Positions 18,405 to 28,025 of a stretch of 64,000 nucleotides of DNA are shown here, piece after piece (position 1 is the first letter of the stretch; the number at the start of each line of letters is the position of its first letter). The notes under the pieces are model-generated. The model was not told the DNA's origin. It saw nothing but the letters and a program-made list of their open reading frames with translations, and searched no databases. The position numbers and the translations under genes were made by a program. This stretch comes from JABDEZ01 sp965276955. Lineage in GTDB: Bacteria > Bacteroidota > Bacteroidia > Chitinophagales > Chitinophagaceae. The stretch is from NCBI GenBank assembly GCA_965276955.1, contig CBDIBP010000027.1:1-64000 (forward strand), read 5' to 3'.

Positions 18405-19766
18405 ATGGTAACAAATATATTCATATTTATAGCTGGTCTTTCTTTAGGTGCCGCACTTATCTGGGTCATCCGGAAACTGGTGTTCGAAAAAGACTATGTG
18501 GCCCTGTCTCGTCATGAAGAATTAAAGGCAACATTGCAGCAGGCACAGACCACAAATACATTATTACAACAAGCACAAACGAACTTGAAAGAAGCAGTAC
18601 ACCTGTCTGAAGGGAAGGCCCTGCAGCAGGATGCAGAGTTACAGCAGTTGCGCAAAGAGCTATACATAGCAGTAACACAAAAAGAGAATGCACAGGAAAA
18701 ACTGGACACCCAAAAGAAAGACCTCGAAGAGATAAAGCAAAAGCTGGAAACAGAGTTCAAAGTGATAGCCGGTACCATTTTAGATAATAATTCTAAAAAG
18801 TTCAATGAGCAGCAAGAGAGTAATCTCAAAGTGATGCTCGACCCTTTAAAGGAAAAGATAACGGAGTTTCGCAACGAGATTGACTCCCGCTACAACAACG
18901 AAACAAAAGAGCGGGCTTCTCTGCGTACAGAGATAAAGCAGGTGATGGAGATGAACCAGCGCTTGTCAAAAGAAGCAGAGAACCTCACCAATGCCCTGCG
19001 TGGCAGCACCAAGCAGCAGGGCGACTGGGGAGAGGCCATACTGGAAAGGATACTGGAATATGTAGGCCTGCAAAAAGAGATACATTTCACAGTGCAGGAA
19101 ACTGGTAAGAATGATGATGGTACTACTATCCGTCCCGATGTACTGGTAAAATATCCTGATAACAGGGTGGTCATCATCGATTCCAAAGTATCACTCGTAC
19201 ACTATGAGCAGTATTGCTCTGCCACTACCGAAGAACAACAATTGCAATACCGTTCGCTGCTTGTTCGCTCTGTGAAAGCACACATTGATGGTCTGGCAAG
19301 TAAGAAATACAATGACCTTCCCGGTACGCTCGATACGGTCATGATGTTCGTACCCGTAGAGGCCGCTTTCATAACCGCATCTCAGGGCGACCCTGCCTTG
19401 TGGCAATATGCCTACGATAAAAAGATCATCCTGCTCAGTCCTACCATCTTGCTGGGAGCTATGAAGCTGGTGTACGACTACTGGAAGCGCGATAACGTGA
19501 ACCGTAATGCCCAGGAGATAGCTAAGAGGGCAGGCTCGTTATACGACAAACTGGTAGGCTTTGTGGCTGGTATGGACGATATAGGCAGGAATCTGGAGCG
19601 TGCCAATTCGTCCTTTACCACTGCCTACGCCCAGCTAAAGACCGGGAAAGGCAACCTCATTACCCAGGCCGAAAAAATGAAGCAACTGCACATCAGTTCC
19701 GGTAAGCAGTTACCTGCTGAGCTCATCCGCGAAGCGCAGTTAGAAGATGAACAGGAAGCGGAATAA
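18405..19766 (+). CDS. rmuC: DNA recombination protein RmuC
   Basis: A 453-residue RmuC protein: an N-terminal membrane helix (about 4-22), a long coiled coil (about 35-150) and the conserved nuclease-like domain (about 190-400) with GDWGEAILERILE, RPDVLVKYPDNRVVIIDSKV and a PD-(D/E)XK-like IDSK. RmuC limits DNA inversions and rearrangements at short inverted repeats in other bacteria. The gene begins 30 bases after a repeat copy that itself contains inverted repeats; this is probably coincidence. Confidence 0.95.
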   Translation: MVTNIFIFIAGLSLGAALIWVIRKLVFEKDYVALSRHEELKATLQQAQTTNTLLQQAQTNLKEAVHLSEGKALQQDAELQQLRKELYIAVTQKENAQEKLDTQKKDLEEIKQKLETEFKVIAGTILDNNSKKFNEQQESNLKVMLDPLKEKITEFRNEIDSRYNNETKERASLRTEIKQVMEMNQRLSKEAENLTNALRGSTKQQGDWGEAILERILEYVGLQKEIHFTVQETGKNDDGTTIRPDVLVKYPDNRVVIIDSKVSLVHYEQYCSATTEEQQLQYRSLLVRSVKAHIDGLASKKYNDLPGTLDTVMMFVPVEAAFITASQGDPALWQYAYDKKIILLSPTILLGAMKLVYDYWKRDNVNRNAQEIAKRAGSLYDKLVGFVAGMDDIGRNLERANSSFTTAYAQLKTGKGNLITQAEKMKQLHISSGKQLPAELIREAQLEDEQEAE

Positions 19767-19800
19767 AGAAAGCTCACTACCCACGCTCCCTACAAAACCA

Positions 19801-19808
19801 TACTTTTG
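19801..19808 (+). promoter_or_regulatory. Possible -7 element (TACTTTTG) for the HipA-like gene
   Basis: TACTTTTG matches TAnnTTTG and lies 14 bases before the ATG at 19823, giving a very short leader. No TTG is seen at the expected -33 distance. Confidence 0.4.
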
Positions 19809-19822
19809 CACAATACCTTATA

Positions 19823-20620
19823 ATGGAAAACAACGACCACAACCTAAGGACCGTCAAGGTCACCCGCTACGTTACCCCGCTGCGCGAGGGTGGCTCCATG
19901 CCGGCCATTGCCGAGGCGGATGATGGTTTCCTGTACGTACTCAAGTTCCGTGGGGCAGGGCAGGGCATTAAAGCACTCATTGCCGAGCTTATTGGTGGTG
20001 AGATAGCCCGTGTCTTAGGCATTAAAATGCCCGAGCTTGTTTTTGCAACGCTCGATGAGGCATTTGGCCGTACCGAGCCCGATGAAGAGATACAAGACCT
20101 GCTGAAAGCAAGCGTGGGCCTCAATTTAGGGCTCCACTACCTTTCAGGTTCACTCACTTTCGATCCTGCCGTCACCACCGTCGACCCATTGCTGGCATCA
20201 CAGATCGTGTGGCTCGATTGTCTGCTGATGAATGTGGACCGTACCGTACGCAATACCAATATGCTCCTGTGGCACAATGAGCTATGGCTCATCGATCATG
20301 GTGCATCATTATATTTTCATCACAATTGGCAAACTTATAAAGAGAAGGCGCTGCAGCCTTTTATGCAGGTAAAGGATCATGTACTGCTGCTACAAGCCAC
20401 TGAGCTCGATACAGTCGATGCCGCATTTCGCACTATACTCACTAACCAGCGTATACAAGCTATTGTAGACCTTATACCTGCCGAATGGCTTACCGGCGAA
20501 GATATGTTCTCCACACCCGAAGAGCACCGCCAGGCATACTACCATCTGCTTACTACCCGCATCGCAAATTCCCACATTTTCGTAAAACAGGCACAACATG
20601 CAAAAGGAGCACTTATTTGA
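19823..20620 (+). CDS. HipA-like kinase-fold protein (HipA_2 family)
   Basis: A 265-residue protein of the short HipA-like family. The N-terminal lobe carries TPLREGGSMPAIAEADDG and FLYVLKFRGAGQG (nucleotide-binding-lysine region), and the C-terminal lobe has DCLLMNVDRTVRNTNML (catalytic-loop-like Asp and Asn) and LWLIDHGASLYFHH (metal-binding-like Asp). It overlaps the DUF3037 gene by 23 bases. This pairing is widespread in non-pathogenic bacteria and differs from the classical HipBA toxin system: there is no HipB-like antitoxin here. The substrate is unknown. Confidence 0.88.
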   Translation: MENNDHNLRTVKVTRYVTPLREGGSMPAIAEADDGFLYVLKFRGAGQGIKALIAELIGGEIARVLGIKMPELVFATLDEAFGRTEPDEEIQDLLKASVGLNLGLHYLSGSLTFDPAVTTVDPLLASQIVWLDCLLMNVDRTVRNTNMLLWHNELWLIDHGASLYFHHNWQTYKEKALQPFMQVKDHVLLLQATELDTVDAAFRTILTNQRIQAIVDLIPAEWLTGEDMFSTPEEHRQAYYHLLTTRIANSHIFVKQAQHAKGALI

Positions 20621-20981
20621 GTATGCCGTCATCCGGATAGTGCCCAGGGTGGAGCGTGAGGAGTTCCTCAACGCTGGTATTGTGCTCTATTGCTCCGGCC
20701 TCAAATTCCTGGGCGTGATATTCGGGGCAGATCACGGGCGCATACAGGCATTCGCTCCACAGTTAGACATTGCAGAAGTACAGCGATACCTGTGCGCCTT
20801 CGAGCACATTTGCCTGGGCCATACTACTGCAAGTCCTATTGCTAAGTTGCCTATGGCCGAGCGTTTTCGCTGGCTCACAGCTACGCGCAGCACAGTAGTG
20901 CAGTCTTCCAAAGTCCACCCTGGTCTATGTGCAGATGCGGGTAGTACGCTCATACGTTTACATGCCCAACTGGTATTATGA
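20598..20981 (+). CDS. DUF3037 domain-containing protein
   Basis: A 127-residue protein matching DUF3037 across its length: FEYAVIRIVPRVEREEFLNAG at the start, then the conserved GVIF and LCAFEHIC segments. Its start lies inside the end of the HipA-like gene, so translation is coupled and the two products probably act together. It has no signal peptide or membrane helix. Biochemical function is not known. Confidence 0.88.
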   Translation: MQKEHLFEYAVIRIVPRVEREEFLNAGIVLYCSGLKFLGVIFGADHGRIQAFAPQLDIAEVQRYLCAFEHICLGHTTASPIAKLPMAERFRWLTATRSTVVQSSKVHPGLCADAGSTLIRLHAQLVL

Positions 20982-21027
20982 TGAATATCTAATTTATTTT
21001 GTATCTTATCCACTTAAACCAACCTAT

Positions 21028-22056
21028 ATGATGTCCAAACTCTACTTGGTATTGCTGGCTGCCCTGCCGCTTACCGCTATTGCCCAGCCCACCGTTACCG
21101 ACCGCGAACAATATGGTGGCAATGCTACAGTGCATTATTTGTACACGCCTACAGTGCACGCCGGCGCTCCCGGCGCTAACCAGACATGGAACTTCGGGTC
21201 TTTATCAGGTTTGAGTGGTAACTCACATGACACACTTACCGAGCATGTCATTGTTCCTACAGGTTCCACAGGGCCCTATGCTGGCTTGGTGCAAGTTGAA
21301 AGATTTTCTGACAGCTCCATACAATATCTGAAAGTGAGCGGTGGTAACCTCGGTATATCCTTTACGGCCGATTCTATTGCTCCAGCTGTTGCCCTTTATT
21401 ACTCACATCCACTTACTGATCAGATATATACTATGACACTTGGTGCCACTGTTACTGATACAGTTACTTATGCGATAACAACACAAGGCATGTCCGGAAC
21501 CGGCTTTATCAAAAAAACGCTCACTGTTGATGCTTATGGTACGCTTACATTACCCAATGGAACTTACAATAATGTAGTGCGGCTCAAGACCGTAGGCAGC
21601 GATTCAAGTAATTTTACGATCAGCCAGGTATCAAGGTCTGTTTCATATAGGTGGTACAATGCTAATTTCTCATCTCCATTATTGACGGTCGATTCCGGAT
21701 TCTATTCCTATGTTTTATCCGGTACTACTTATAAAGATTCCTCCACTTCTGCCCAATATATGCTCGATGAACACATATCCACTGGCATATCCGCGCCAAA
21801 GACCGCTCCGGTATCATTTCGTGGCCATATTATGAGTAGCAATGTAGTGCTTGCAGGGGGTTTTAATGCAAGTAGCAACTACAACGTATACATCTTCAAC
21901 ATGTCAGGTCAAAAAGTATACACAAATAATTTTTCAGGTGGCTCCTCTGTAACAAGTCTGCCTATTAGCGATATGGCTCCTGGCGCTTACACTATTATGG
22001 TCATGGAGGCAGGTAACATCTCGTCCATGTCCTCAATTAAAACAATAAAAGAATAA
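21028..22056 (+). CDS. T9SS-type secreted protein of unknown function
   Basis: A 342-residue exported protein. The paired ATGs at 21028/21031 open a signal peptide (SKLYLVLLAALPLTAIAQP). The body is Thr/Ser/Tyr/Gly-rich and beta-strand-like, without a catalytic motif I recognise. The C-terminal part (about 265-342: YNVYIFNMSGQKVYTNNF, MAPGAYTIMVMEAG) resembles a T9SS type A sorting domain. It is probably a surface or secreted protein. The gene is followed by a perfect terminator hairpin. Confidence 0.78.
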   Translation: MMSKLYLVLLAALPLTAIAQPTVTDREQYGGNATVHYLYTPTVHAGAPGANQTWNFGSLSGLSGNSHDTLTEHVIVPTGSTGPYAGLVQVERFSDSSIQYLKVSGGNLGISFTADSIAPAVALYYSHPLTDQIYTMTLGATVTDTVTYAITTQGMSGTGFIKKTLTVDAYGTLTLPNGTYNNVVRLKTVGSDSSNFTISQVSRSVSYRWYNANFSSPLLTVDSGFYSYVLSGTTYKDSSTSAQYMLDEHISTGISAPKTAPVSFRGHIMSSNVVLAGGFNASSNYNVYIFNMSGQKVYTNNFSGGSSVTSLPISDMAPGAYTIMVMEAGNISSMSSIKTIKE

Positions 22057-22062
22057 ATGAAA

Positions 22063-22094
22063 AAGGGCAGCGATGTACTATCGCTGCCCTTATA
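22063..22094. terminator. Bidirectional terminator between convergent genes
   Basis: A perfect 12-base stem (22063-22074 with 22080-22091, loop GTACT) is flanked by A-rich sequence on the left and T-rich on the right, so it can work for both the T9SS gene and the BadF-type gene. Confidence 0.88.
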
Positions 22095-22111
22095 ATTATT
22101 TCGGTTGCTTT

Positions 22112-22963
22112 TTAGCTCAGTTTTTCTTTATAGTATTTAAGCAGGCCATCCATCGGGCTCTTCTCTATTTTGCCAATTTCCAGCTCATACTGCTCACACA
22201 AGTTCACTATCACATCCTGAAACTCATAGGCAATAGAACCGGTAAAGTATAAAGGCAGGTTCCAGCTTTGGCGGTACTTTAAGATGTGGTGATGAAAGAA
22301 GTCGCTCAGGCAGTCTTCCACTATATTTTCCACCATAAAGTGGCCGCGATTCTCGGTCAGCAGTTGTGCAAAAGAAGCCAGGTATCTGTTGGGGAAGGGC
22401 TGGTGATACAGTTTGTTCAGTATCTCCGGCACACTATTGCCAAAGTGCTGTTCAAAGAACATGCGCAGCTCTGTATCAAAGGTATTGTAAGCATAGTATT
22501 GCAGCACCCGTTTGCCCATATGGTTGCCGCTGCCTTCATCACCGGCTATATAGCCCAGCGATGCCGTTTGTTCTTTTATTGTTTTGCCATTGTAGTAGCA
22601 GGAGTTGCTGCCTGTACCCAATATGCAAACTATCCCTTTTTTATCTCCGCAAAGGGAACGTGATGCCGCCAGCATATCACTGTTCACGCTCACTTTCTTT
22701 ACGCCAAAGTATAGTTTCAGCACTTCGGCCACTTCCTGCTGTTTTACGGCGCTGCCTGCACCCGCACCGTAGTATGATACAGCATCGGGCACTTTTTTAT
22801 TATCCCAGCCCAGTTCGTTCTTGAGTATGGAAAAAATATCATCCTTGCTTTGCAGGTACGGGTTGATGCCACCTGTTTTCAGATACAATGGCTTTTTGCC
22901 TTTCTTCAAAAAACACCAATCCGTTTTTGTAGACCCGCTTTCGGCTATTAGGAATGAAGACAT
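22112..22963 (-). CDS. BadF/BadG-type ATPase, N-acetylglucosamine kinase-like
   Basis: A 283-residue protein of the BadF/BadG/BcrA/BcrD ATPase family (ASKHA fold). The ATG at 22963 is preferred because the phosphate-1 loop AESGSTKTDW follows at once. The phosphate-2-like segment CILGTGSNSCYYNG and GYIAGDEGSGNHMGKRVL are also present. In Bacteroidota these single-domain members are usually annotated as N-acetylglucosamine kinases, which phosphorylate cell-wall or chitin-derived sugar. No sugar-uptake genes are adjacent, so the substrate is inferred from the family only. Confidence 0.88.
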   Translation of the reverse strand: MSSFLIAESGSTKTDWCFLKKGKKPLYLKTGGINPYLQSKDDIFSILKNELGWDNKKVPDAVSYYGAGAGSAVKQQEVAEVLKLYFGVKKVSVNSDMLAASRSLCGDKKGIVCILGTGSNSCYYNGKTIKEQTASLGYIAGDEGSGNHMGKRVLQYYAYNTFDTELRMFFEQHFGNSVPEILNKLYHQPFPNRYLASFAQLLTENRGHFMVENIVEDCLSDFFHHHILKYRQSWNLPLYFTGSIAYEFQDVIVNLCEQYELEIGKIEKSPMDGLLKYYKEKLS

Positions 22964-23120
22964 ACTATAGATTTCATTGTACAAATGTGCATTTGATAAT
23001 ACAATTTTCCTAATGATATTTCAACTTTTATGATTTTATCTGTAAATACTTATGGCATGATATGTATTGATTATGGTATAGTGCTTTATTAACTGTTAAC
23101 TTTGAATTCTTTATATAGAA

Positions 23121-24767
23121 ATGAACGCAAACGGTACGGGCAGGTTCAAAGTTTGGACGCCGATACTCTTCTCCTTAATACTTATATCAGGTATTTTAAT
23201 AGGCTTTTCACTTCGTGATAAATTACGCTACAAGCGTGATATTCAAACTGTTATAGATCGTAATGATCGTTTGGAAGAGATAATAGACCTTGTAAATGAA
23301 AAGTATGTAGATACCATCAATACCAACAACTTGTATACCGATGCAGTTGCAGGTATACTGAAGCACCTCGATCCCCACACCGTCTACATTCCTGCTGCCG
23401 ATGTGCAGGAGATAAATGAGGATCTGGAAGGTGGCTTTTTTGGTATAGGCGTGGAATTCACTGTGGTGCGGGACACCATCCAGATCACATCGGTAATTGA
23501 GAATGGCCCATCGCAGCATGCAGGGTTGCAAATAGGCGACCAACTTATAAAAGTAGGTGATAGCACTGTTGCAGGTACCCATATCACTACAGAGCATATT
23601 GTATTCCTACTTAGGGGTAAACAGCATACACAGGTAGCCGTTACGGTAAGGGACCCTTATACTGCAAAGCCGAGGCAGGTGTCAGTTGTGCGTGATGTGG
23701 TTCCCATATTTAGCGTAGATGCTACATTGATGGTGGATAGCATCACCGGATTTATAAAGATAAACCGGTTCAGCGCCAATACATATAGCGAGTTCATCAA
23801 GTCGCTGAAGGCCCTCAAGGCACAGGGTATGAAACAGTTGATCATGGACCTGCGGGACAATCCTGGTGGGTACCTGGAAGCTGCTACCGCCATAGCCGAT
23901 GAGTTCCTGGGCGATAATGAACTGGTAGTATATACAAAGGGACTGCATTCTGTTAAGACCAGTTACCATTCCAGCAGGACGGGGCTTTTTGAAAGCGGCA
24001 AGCTTGCAGTGCTTGTCGATGAAAGCTCTGCTTCCGCAGCCGAGATATTTGCTGGTGCCATACAGGATCAGGACCGGGGGATAATAGTAGGTCGACGCAC
24101 CTTCGGTAAAGGCCTTGTACAGGAGCAGTACGAGCTAAGCGATGGTTCTGCCCTGCGACTCACCATTGCGAAGTATTACACCCCCTCCGGCCGCTGCATA
24201 CAGCGCTCTTTTGCCAATGGAAAAGAAGCTTATGCCGAGGATTTCTCAAAAAGGTTCCTGTCAGGAGAACTCGTAGGTAAGGATACAGCCATTCTTAAAG
24301 ACACAATGAAGTACTACACCTCTACACACCGTGTAGTATATGGTGGTGGTGGCATCAAGCCAGATGTATATGTGCCTTACGACACTGCACATCTCAACGC
24401 AGCGCTCATCAACCTCATGTTCAATGATGAGGTGAAGGGTATTCAATGGGATTACTTCATCCGCGATCGCAAAAAGCTGCAGAGCTACAAGACCATACAA
24501 GACTACGATAAGGATTTTAAAGGTGCAGATGAGATGGTGATTAAATATGTAGCTGCACTGAAAGGCCCGTTGCGCGATGAAACAATAAAGTTATTGGCTC
24601 GGCCAGCTAACTTACAGTTTTTCAGGTCGCAGATGAAAGCGCAGCTGGCTCGTTTTGTTTTTCATGATAATGGATACTATGCTATTTCGCTTAAGACAGA
24701 TAATGTGGCTCAAAAAGCGTTGCACGAGCTTTATGATCGCAACTACCTAAAACTGATAGGCAGGTAA
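23121..24767 (+). CDS. S41 C-terminal-processing peptidase (CtpA/Prc-like)
   Basis: A 548-residue serine protease with an N-terminal membrane anchor (about 12-28), a PDZ domain (about 95-180, GGFFGIGVEFTVV and ENGPSQHAGLQIGD) and an S41 catalytic domain. The Ser305-Lys330 dyad is visible in SSASAAEIF and RRTFGKGLVQ, with DLRDNPGGYLEAA before it. It should degrade or trim periplasmic proteins from the C-terminus. A TAACTTTG box at 23097-23104 lies 17 bases upstream of the ATG. The 3' end overlaps the convergent gene by 21 bases. Confidence 0.94.
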   Translation: MNANGTGRFKVWTPILFSLILISGILIGFSLRDKLRYKRDIQTVIDRNDRLEEIIDLVNEKYVDTINTNNLYTDAVAGILKHLDPHTVYIPAADVQEINEDLEGGFFGIGVEFTVVRDTIQITSVIENGPSQHAGLQIGDQLIKVGDSTVAGTHITTEHIVFLLRGKQHTQVAVTVRDPYTAKPRQVSVVRDVVPIFSVDATLMVDSITGFIKINRFSANTYSEFIKSLKALKAQGMKQLIMDLRDNPGGYLEAATAIADEFLGDNELVVYTKGLHSVKTSYHSSRTGLFESGKLAVLVDESSASAAEIFAGAIQDQDRGIIVGRRTFGKGLVQEQYELSDGSALRLTIAKYYTPSGRCIQRSFANGKEAYAEDFSKRFLSGELVGKDTAILKDTMKYYTSTHRVVYGGGGIKPDVYVPYDTAHLNAALINLMFNDEVKGIQWDYFIRDRKKLQSYKTIQDYDKDFKGADEMVIKYVAALKGPLRDETIKLLARPANLQFFRSQMKAQLARFVFHDNGYYAISLKTDNVAQKALHELYDRNYLKLIGR

Positions 24768-25190
24768 CATCTCTATCCACCTGATGTTGTTGACATCGCA
24801 CGCATCTGCACACCACGTCTGGTGGCCGTTGGTAAGCATCCAGTAGTGGCACTGTACCGTATTTTGGTACGATAGCAACTGATGCATAGTGCTTTCATCA
24901 ATAGCTACTTCTGGTGCTTTGCACTCTATTAGCATCCATGGTTCATGCTGACGGTCGTACACTACAATGTCAAATCGCTTTATCCGGTTATTGATCTTTA
25001 TTTGCTTTTCAACCGCCAGCATAGCGGCAGGGTATGCTGCAACATGTACCAGGTGGTATAGTATATGTTGGCGCACATGTTCCTCCGGCGTAAGTACCAG
25101 CCATCTTTTGCGGATAGGATCGAACACACGGGTCATTCCGTCTTCCTTTTTTAGTTTCAATGCTATACCCGAAAAGTCTAATGATATCAT
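24747..25190 (-). CDS. HsdR-N-like PD-(D/E)XK domain protein
   Basis: A 147-residue protein matching only the N-terminal nuclease domain of type I restriction HsdR. Asp74 (RFDIVVYD) and the ECK triplet with Glu89 and Lys91 form the D-(14)-EXK pattern. No helicase domain, specificity subunit or methylase is nearby, so this is not a restriction system. The stand-alone form is common in Bacteroidota chromosomes; its role is unknown. Its 3' end overlaps the S41 protease gene tail-to-tail. Confidence 0.85.
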   Translation of the reverse strand: MISLDFSGIALKLKKEDGMTRVFDPIRKRWLVLTPEEHVRQHILYHLVHVAAYPAAMLAVEKQIKINNRIKRFDIVVYDRQHEPWMLIECKAPEVAIDESTMHQLLSYQNTVQCHYWMLTNGHQTWCADACDVNNIRWIEMLPAYQF

Positions 25191-25245
25191 AATGTGTGTC
25201 CAAAATTAAAAGATATTAACTTTAGTAAGCAAAAGGTTATTCTCG

Positions 25246-26016
25246 ATGAAAACAAAGGAGGAAATAGTAAGCAACTGGCTACCACGCTACACTGGGCAGG
25301 AATTGAGTTATTTTGGTGAATACATTCTGTTGTGCAATTTCAGTAATTACCTGACCTTATTCGCTAAGATACATAAAGTGCATGTGGTAGGTAAGGATAA
25401 GCCCATGCAGTGCGCTACAGCCGAGGGCATCACTATCATCAACTTTGGTATGGGCAGCCCCAGCGCCGCTACTATGATGGACCTGCTGTCTGCTATAAAG
25501 CCTAAGGCAGTGCTCTTCCTGGGTAAGTGCGGTGGCTTGAAAAAGAAGAACAACGTAGGCGACCTCATACTGCCTATAGCGGCTATACGTGGCGAAGGTA
25601 CCAGTAATGACTACCTGCCTGCCGAAGTGCCTGCGCTACCGGCATTCGCTTTGCAAAAGGCCATATCTACTACCATACGCGAATACGCGCTCGACTACTG
25701 GACAGGTACCGTATATACTACTAACCGCAGGGTGTGGGAGCACGATGAAGAGTTTAAAGAATATCTTAAAAAGGTACGTGCCATGGCCATAGATATGGAA
25801 ACGGCCACAATATTCTCCACCGGTTTTTATAACAAGATACCTACCGGCGCCTTGCTGCTGGTATCAGACCAACCTATGGTGCCTGAAGGCGTGAAGACCG
25901 CACAGAGCGATAAGGCTGTTACCAAGAACTATGTGGATACCCATCTGCGCATAGGTATAGATTCCCTGAAACAACTGAAAAATAATGGGCTTACCGTAAA
26001 GCACCTGCGCTTTTGA
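25246..26016 (+). CDS. amn: AMP nucleosidase (phosphorylase superfamily)
   Basis: A 256-residue protein closest to the short AMP nucleosidases of Bacteroidota, which split AMP to adenine and ribose 5-phosphate. Phosphorylase-family signatures are INFGMGSPSAATMMDLL and FLGKCGGLKKKNNVGDLILP; AMAIDMETATIF carries the nucleoside-contacting Met-Glu pair. The stop overlaps the ABC ATPase start (TGATG). Together they might salvage nutrients, but this is only suggested by position. Distinguishing AMP nucleosidase from other purine hydrolases is by similarity. Confidence 0.85.
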   Translation: MKTKEEIVSNWLPRYTGQELSYFGEYILLCNFSNYLTLFAKIHKVHVVGKDKPMQCATAEGITIINFGMGSPSAATMMDLLSAIKPKAVLFLGKCGGLKKKNNVGDLILPIAAIRGEGTSNDYLPAEVPALPAFALQKAISTTIREYALDYWTGTVYTTNRRVWEHDEEFKEYLKKVRAMAIDMETATIFSTGFYNKIPTGALLLVSDQPMVPEGVKTAQSDKAVTKNYVDTHLRIGIDSLKQLKNNGLTVKHLRF

Positions 26017-27701
26017 TGAATGAACTCAAGCCTATATTATCTGTGGCCGACCTTTCTATCAGTTTTGGTGGTGAGCAGCCTTTTACAGCAGTTAAGCATA
26101 TCTCGTTCACTGTAGGGCAGGGCAACACGCTGGCTATTGTTGGTGAGAGTGGCTCTGGTAAATCTCTTACGGCCCTTTCTCTGATGGGTTTGTTGCCGTC
26201 AACTGCATCGGTAGGCGGGCAGATCCTTTTGCAGGCTCAGGACCACACATTCGCGCTCCATGAGTTTAGAGATACAGCCGACTGGATGCAGGTGCGAGGG
26301 CGCGCTGGGGGCATCATTTTCCAGGAGCCTATGAGTGCGCTCAACCCCATAATGAAAGTAGGTAACCAGCTTGCTGAAGCTATCGTAGCCGTAAGACACA
26401 TACCGCTATACGAAGCCGAGCAACAAGCTATAAGCTGGCTGGCCCAGGTGCAGCTACCCGATCCTGAAGGTATATATCATCGCTATCCGCACCAGTTGTC
26501 CGGGGGGCAAAAACAGAGGGTGATGATAGCAATGGCTATGTGCAACAACCCTGCATTGCTTATAGCCGATGAGCCCACCACTGCGCTCGATGTGACCGTG
26601 CAGCAAGACATAGTGCTGCTGATGAAACAACTGCAGCAGGCTCACCATACGGCCATGATATTCATCACCCACGACCTGGCACTGGCATCGGCTATAGCAG
26701 AAGATGTGCTGGTGCTGTACAAGGGCGAGGTAGTGGAATATGGCAGCGCTGCACAGGTACTACGTACCCCACAACATCCGTACACCCGGGCACTATTGGC
26801 TTGCAGACCTACGGCGCAGCAAAAAGGTGAAAGATTACCTGTAGTGGACGAGTTCCTGCACCCCGATAAATATCCGGCTTCGTCATCCCCTACACAGCCT
26901 TCAGTGATCGTGGCCGATACAGAGCTTCTAAAAGTCTCAAGCCTCAACGTATGGTTCTCTGGCCGTAAAACCTTTGGCCGGCCCGCAGAATACTTCAAGG
27001 CTGTGGATGGCATTTCCTTCTCACTACGCAAAGGCGAAATACTGGGCCTGGTAGGGGAGAGCGGCTGTGGTAAAAGTACCATTAGTCGTGCTCTTGTGGG
27101 CCTGGTACCCGTACACAGTGGACACATCAATTACAATGGTCACGACCTCGCAAATGCTACTCCGCAGGCATGGCGCGCTGCCCGCAGGGAGATACAAATG
27201 ATATTCCAGGATCCTTATGCCTCATTAAATCCCCGCCTTACTATTGGCGAGGCTATTATGGAGCCTATGCGTGTGCATGGCATAGTGCCCGCAAAAGAAC
27301 TGAAAAAGGAAATGCAGCGCCTGCTGGATATAGTGCAATTACCCGCTGAAGCGGCACATCGCTACCCGCACCAGTTCTCTGGTGGGCAGCGCCAACGTAT
27401 AGGCATAGCCCGTGCCCTGGCTTTGCGCCCCAAAATACTTATCTGCGACGAAAGCGTATCGGCACTGGATGTAAGTGTGCAGGCACAAATACTCAATCTC
27501 CTCAAAGAACTGCAACAGGAATTTCAGCTTACTTATCTCTTCATCTCTCACGACCTTGGTGTGGTATACTACATCAGCGACCGGGTAATTGTGATGCAAG
27601 CCGGTAAAATAGTAGAAGCCGGCACCGCAGAACAGGTGCTGAAACACCCCGCTAATAACTATACAGAACGATTGGTAGCGGCTATGCCGAAGCTGGTGTA
27701 A
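26016..27701 (+). CDS. Oligopeptide/dipeptide ABC transporter, fused two-domain ATPase
   Basis: A 561-residue protein with two complete ABC ATPase domains in tandem, like DppD fused to DppF. The first has Walker A GESGSGKS (43-50) and signature LSGGQKQR; the second has Walker A GESGCGKS (347-354) and signature FSGGQRQR. Both have the DEPTTALD/DESVSALD Walker B. The ATG overlaps the AMP nucleosidase stop. The permeases and binding protein are not in the window, so it must work with genes elsewhere. Confidence 0.94.
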   Translation: MNELKPILSVADLSISFGGEQPFTAVKHISFTVGQGNTLAIVGESGSGKSLTALSLMGLLPSTASVGGQILLQAQDHTFALHEFRDTADWMQVRGRAGGIIFQEPMSALNPIMKVGNQLAEAIVAVRHIPLYEAEQQAISWLAQVQLPDPEGIYHRYPHQLSGGQKQRVMIAMAMCNNPALLIADEPTTALDVTVQQDIVLLMKQLQQAHHTAMIFITHDLALASAIAEDVLVLYKGEVVEYGSAAQVLRTPQHPYTRALLACRPTAQQKGERLPVVDEFLHPDKYPASSSPTQPSVIVADTELLKVSSLNVWFSGRKTFGRPAEYFKAVDGISFSLRKGEILGLVGESGCGKSTISRALVGLVPVHSGHINYNGHDLANATPQAWRAARREIQMIFQDPYASLNPRLTIGEAIMEPMRVHGIVPAKELKKEMQRLLDIVQLPAEAAHRYPHQFSGGQRQRIGIARALALRPKILICDESVSALDVSVQAQILNLLKELQQEFQLTYLFISHDLGVVYYISDRVIVMQAGKIVEAGTAEQVLKHPANNYTERLVAAMPKLV

Positions 27702-27719
27702 AACTGCCCTTTTTAGAAA

Positions 27720-27970
27720 ATTTCCGGTCGGTAAGAAAAAAATAAATCGGAAATGTTATGTTAGCTGAGTAGCTGAAAAGCAACGTGGTGGCTGATATGT
27801 GTTTATTGTTTTAAGGGTAAAATTTCATGTTTTTTCCGATGGCGGAAATTTGGGGCTTTTGGATCTTTTAGTAAGTTTATTGTTCTTAGTGGTTTACAGG
27901 TTTATAATTCTGGTGCAATTTACAACCGGATAGTAAGAGGGGCAAAAGAAGATATTCACATTTTGAATGG
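27720..27970 (+). repeat. Diverged structured intergenic repeat, copy A
   Basis: Hairpin 1 has arms ATTTCCG (27720-27726) and CGGAAAT (27748-27754). The conserved core GTGGTGGCT is at 27785-27793. Hairpin 2 is TTTCCG/CGGAAA (27833-27838 with 27843-27848). The distal box AAGATATTCACATTTTGAA is at 27949-27967. The other copies use TACCG/CGGTA where this one uses TTCCG/CGGAA, so paired positions changed together. Confidence 0.8.
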
Positions 27971-28025
27971 AGTGTGCGGTTCCATGGTGTGTTGCGCGTT
28001 AGCTGCGAGTAGCCAAATACGAGTG

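Noticed and set aside
19823..20620. HipBA persister toxin
   Set aside because: No HipB-type antitoxin, and the protein belongs to the shorter HipA_2-like group paired with DUF3037.
24747..25190. Type I restriction system
   Set aside because: Only the HsdR-N-like domain is present; no helicase, methylase or specificity gene is nearby.
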